The position numbers and the translations under genes are program-made. From assembly GCA_902772675.1 (NCBI GenBank), contig CACYBN010000067.1, forward strand, positions 1 to 5,846: DNA of 5,846 bases. Direction: 5' to 3'. The notes under the pieces were generated by a model. It did no database searches. It saw only the letters and a program-made list of their open reading frames with translations, and had not been told where the DNA came from. The stretch is from an uncultured Erysipelotrichaceae bacterium (lineage in GTDB: Bacteria; Bacillota_I; Bacilli_A; RF39; UBA660). This document shows, piece by piece, positions 4,784 through 5,846 of this stretch (position 1 is its first letter; each line of letters begins with the position of its first letter).

Positions 4784-5314
4784 ATGAATGAAACTAAAGA
4801 TTTAGAAAAAATATTTAAAAAAATAGATAATGAATATTATGATATTGTTAAAGATATTTTAGAACATCCAGAATTTCAAAAGCGTTTAGAATATCATCAT
4901 CATGAAAATAGATCAGTATATACACATAGTCTTTATGTTTCGTATTATTCATATATAATAGCTAAAAAGATGAAGCTAGATTATCGAAGTGCAGCAATTG
5001 CTGGTTTACTACATGATTTCTATTATGATGATTGGCAACTTCATCCTAAAAAAGGAATAAGAAATATGCATGGATTTATACACCCTACTGAGGCTCTTAT
5101 AAATTCGCAAATTTATTTTCCTAATATGATAAATAATAAAATAGCTGATTCAATAAAAAAACACATGTTTCCTTTAACTGTAACCCCTCCAAAATATTGT
5201 GAGGGATGGATAATAACTCTTGTTGATAAGTTTACTTCTTTAGAAATATTTAAGCATCCTAAACAGTTATATAAATATGTAGGATTAGCTTTAATATTTA
5301 AAAAGATAAGATAA
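4784..5314 (+). CDS. HD-domain family hydrolase, substrate unknown
   Basis: The 176-residue protein carries a complete HD-superfamily metal-binding set. His48 is in YTHSLYVSYYSYIIAKK, His77-Asp78 in AGLLHDFYYDDW, His100 in HGFIHPTEAL, His127 in IKKHMFPLT and Asp148 in TLVDKF. HD proteins are metal-dependent phosphohydrolases acting on nucleotides or related phosphoesters. The HGFxHPxxAL and KHMxPLTxxPP blocks recall a small uncharacterised Firmicute HD family, but no substrate can be assigned. It has no signal peptide or membrane segment, so it is probably cytoplasmic. The ATG at 4784 has AAGGGCGAT at 4771-4779 upstream; an earlier in-frame TTG at 4748 overlaps the candidate -10. The TAA stop overlaps the AAGGAGGT site of mnmE, so the two are likely co-transcribed and coupled. 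Such a gene is not standard between khpB and mnmE. Confidence 0.85.
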   Translation: MNETKDLEKIFKKIDNEYYDIVKDILEHPEFQKRLEYHHHENRSVYTHSLYVSYYSYIIAKKMKLDYRSAAIAGLLHDFYYDDWQLHPKKGIRNMHGFIHPTEALINSQIYFPNMINNKIADSIKKHMFPLTVTPPKYCEGWIITLVDKFTSLEIFKHPKQLYKYVGLALIFKKIR

Positions 5315-5320
5315 GGAGGT
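5313..5320 (+). promoter_or_regulatory. Ribosome binding site of mnmE, overlapping the HD gene stop codon
   Basis: AAGGAGGT begins on the second base of the upstream TAA stop and lies four bases before the mnmE ATG (GGAGG to ATG about 5-6 bases). It is a near-perfect anti-16S match and favours translational coupling. Confidence 0.75.
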
Positions 5321-5324
5321 ACTT

Positions 5325-5846
5325 ATGAACGATACTATAACTGCTATTTCAACAGCTTTAGGTGTTGGAGCTATCTCAATAATAAGAGTTAGTGGTAAAG
5401 ATGCTATAAAGATTGTTAACGGAATAACAAAAAGAAAAAAATTAGATAAAGTAGAATCACATACCATAAATTATGATTATATAATAGATGGTGATGAGGT
5501 TATTGATGAAGTATTAATTAGTGTTATGAAGGCTCCTCGAACATTTACTATGGAAGATATAGTAGAAATAAATGCTCACGGAGGTATTTCAACAACTAAT
5601 TACATATTAAAATTATTATTAAAGAATGGTTGCCGTTTAGCAGAACCAGGAGAATTTACAAAGAGAGCTTTCTTAAATGGACGTATAGATTTAACAGAAG
5701 CTGAGGGTGTAATGGATCTAATTAATGCTAAAACAGACAAAAGTCATAAATTAGCTATAAATCAATTAAATGGAAAAACATCTAATTTAATAAAAGAGTT
5801 AAGACAAGATATTATTGAAATACTTGCCAATATTGAAGTAAATATA
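5325..5846 (+). CDS. mnmE: tRNA uridine-5-carboxymethylaminomethyl(34) synthesis GTPase MnmE, N-terminal part
   Basis: MnmE, with MnmG, modifies the wobble uridine of several tRNAs, using a one-carbon unit from a tetrahydrofolate cofactor. The frame is open from the ATG at 5325 for 174 codons to the window edge; full proteins have about 450-460 residues. The TrmE N-terminal folate-binding domain is complete: TITAISTALGVGAISIIRVSG (4-24), DEVLISVMKAPRTFTMEDIV (61-80), EINAHGG (81-87) and CRLAEPGEFTKRAFLNGRID (103-122). The start of the helical domain follows (AEGVMDLINAKTDKSHKLAINQL, 126-148; ANIEVNI at the edge). The GTPase domain and C-terminal CxGK motif are beyond the window. The gene is coupled to the preceding HD gene through an overlapping ribosome site. 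mnmG commonly follows but cannot be seen here. Confidence 0.96.
   Translation, partial: MNDTITAISTALGVGAISIIRVSGKDAIKIVNGITKRKKLDKVESHTINYDYIIDGDEVIDEVLISVMKAPRTFTMEDIVEINAHGGISTTNYILKLLLKNGCRLAEPGEFTKRAFLNGRIDLTEAEGVMDLINAKTDKSHKLAINQLNGKTSNLIKELRQDIIEILANIEVNI

Overview
The window is the replication-origin neighbourhood of a bacterial chromosome. It is very AT-rich: two 60-base lines counted by hand gave 23% and 28% G+C. The gene set (dnaN, dnaA, rpmH, rnpA, yidC, khpB/jag, mnmE), a lipoprotein-type YidC, strong AGGAGG-like ribosome sites and B. subtilis-style DnaA boxes point to a low-GC Firmicute (Bacillota), probably a host-associated Bacilli/Erysipelotrichia-like lineage; this placement is inference. 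Every tryptophan codon checked is TGG and all six stop codons seen are TAA, so the standard bacterial code fits and the Mycoplasma code does not.

Left arm (minus strand, 1-2272): dnaA (2272-923) is followed by dnaN (783, running off the left edge). The 139 bases between them hold three DnaA boxes and a TTA-repeat tract. Centre (2303-2689): a gene-free AT-rich region with a cluster of DnaA boxes, including a face-to-face pair, a palindromic hairpin with a T-tract on the minus strand, the likely dnaA promoter, and a perfect-consensus promoter for rpmH. DnaA boxes on both sides of dnaA resemble the bipartite oriC of B. subtilis.

Right arm (plus strand, 2690-5846): rpmH (L34), a small terminator/attenuator, rnpA (RNase P protein), yidC (membrane insertase) and khpB/jag (RNA-binding), closely packed and ending in a strong terminator. 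A second unit then starts with an HD-domain hydrolase gene of unknown substrate. Its stop codon overlaps the ribosome site of mnmE (tRNA modification GTPase), which runs off the right edge.

The genes on both arms are transcribed away from the origin, co-directional with replication. The products cover initiation (DnaA), the sliding clamp (DnaN), ribosome and tRNA maturation (L34, RNase P, MnmE), membrane protein insertion (YidC) and RNA binding (KhpB). I see no mobile element, CRISPR array, rRNA or tRNA gene. The content is core and conserved. The points worth a second look are the origin architecture, the dnaA start, a shortened L34, an altered RNR motif in RnpA, and the HD gene placed before mnmE.
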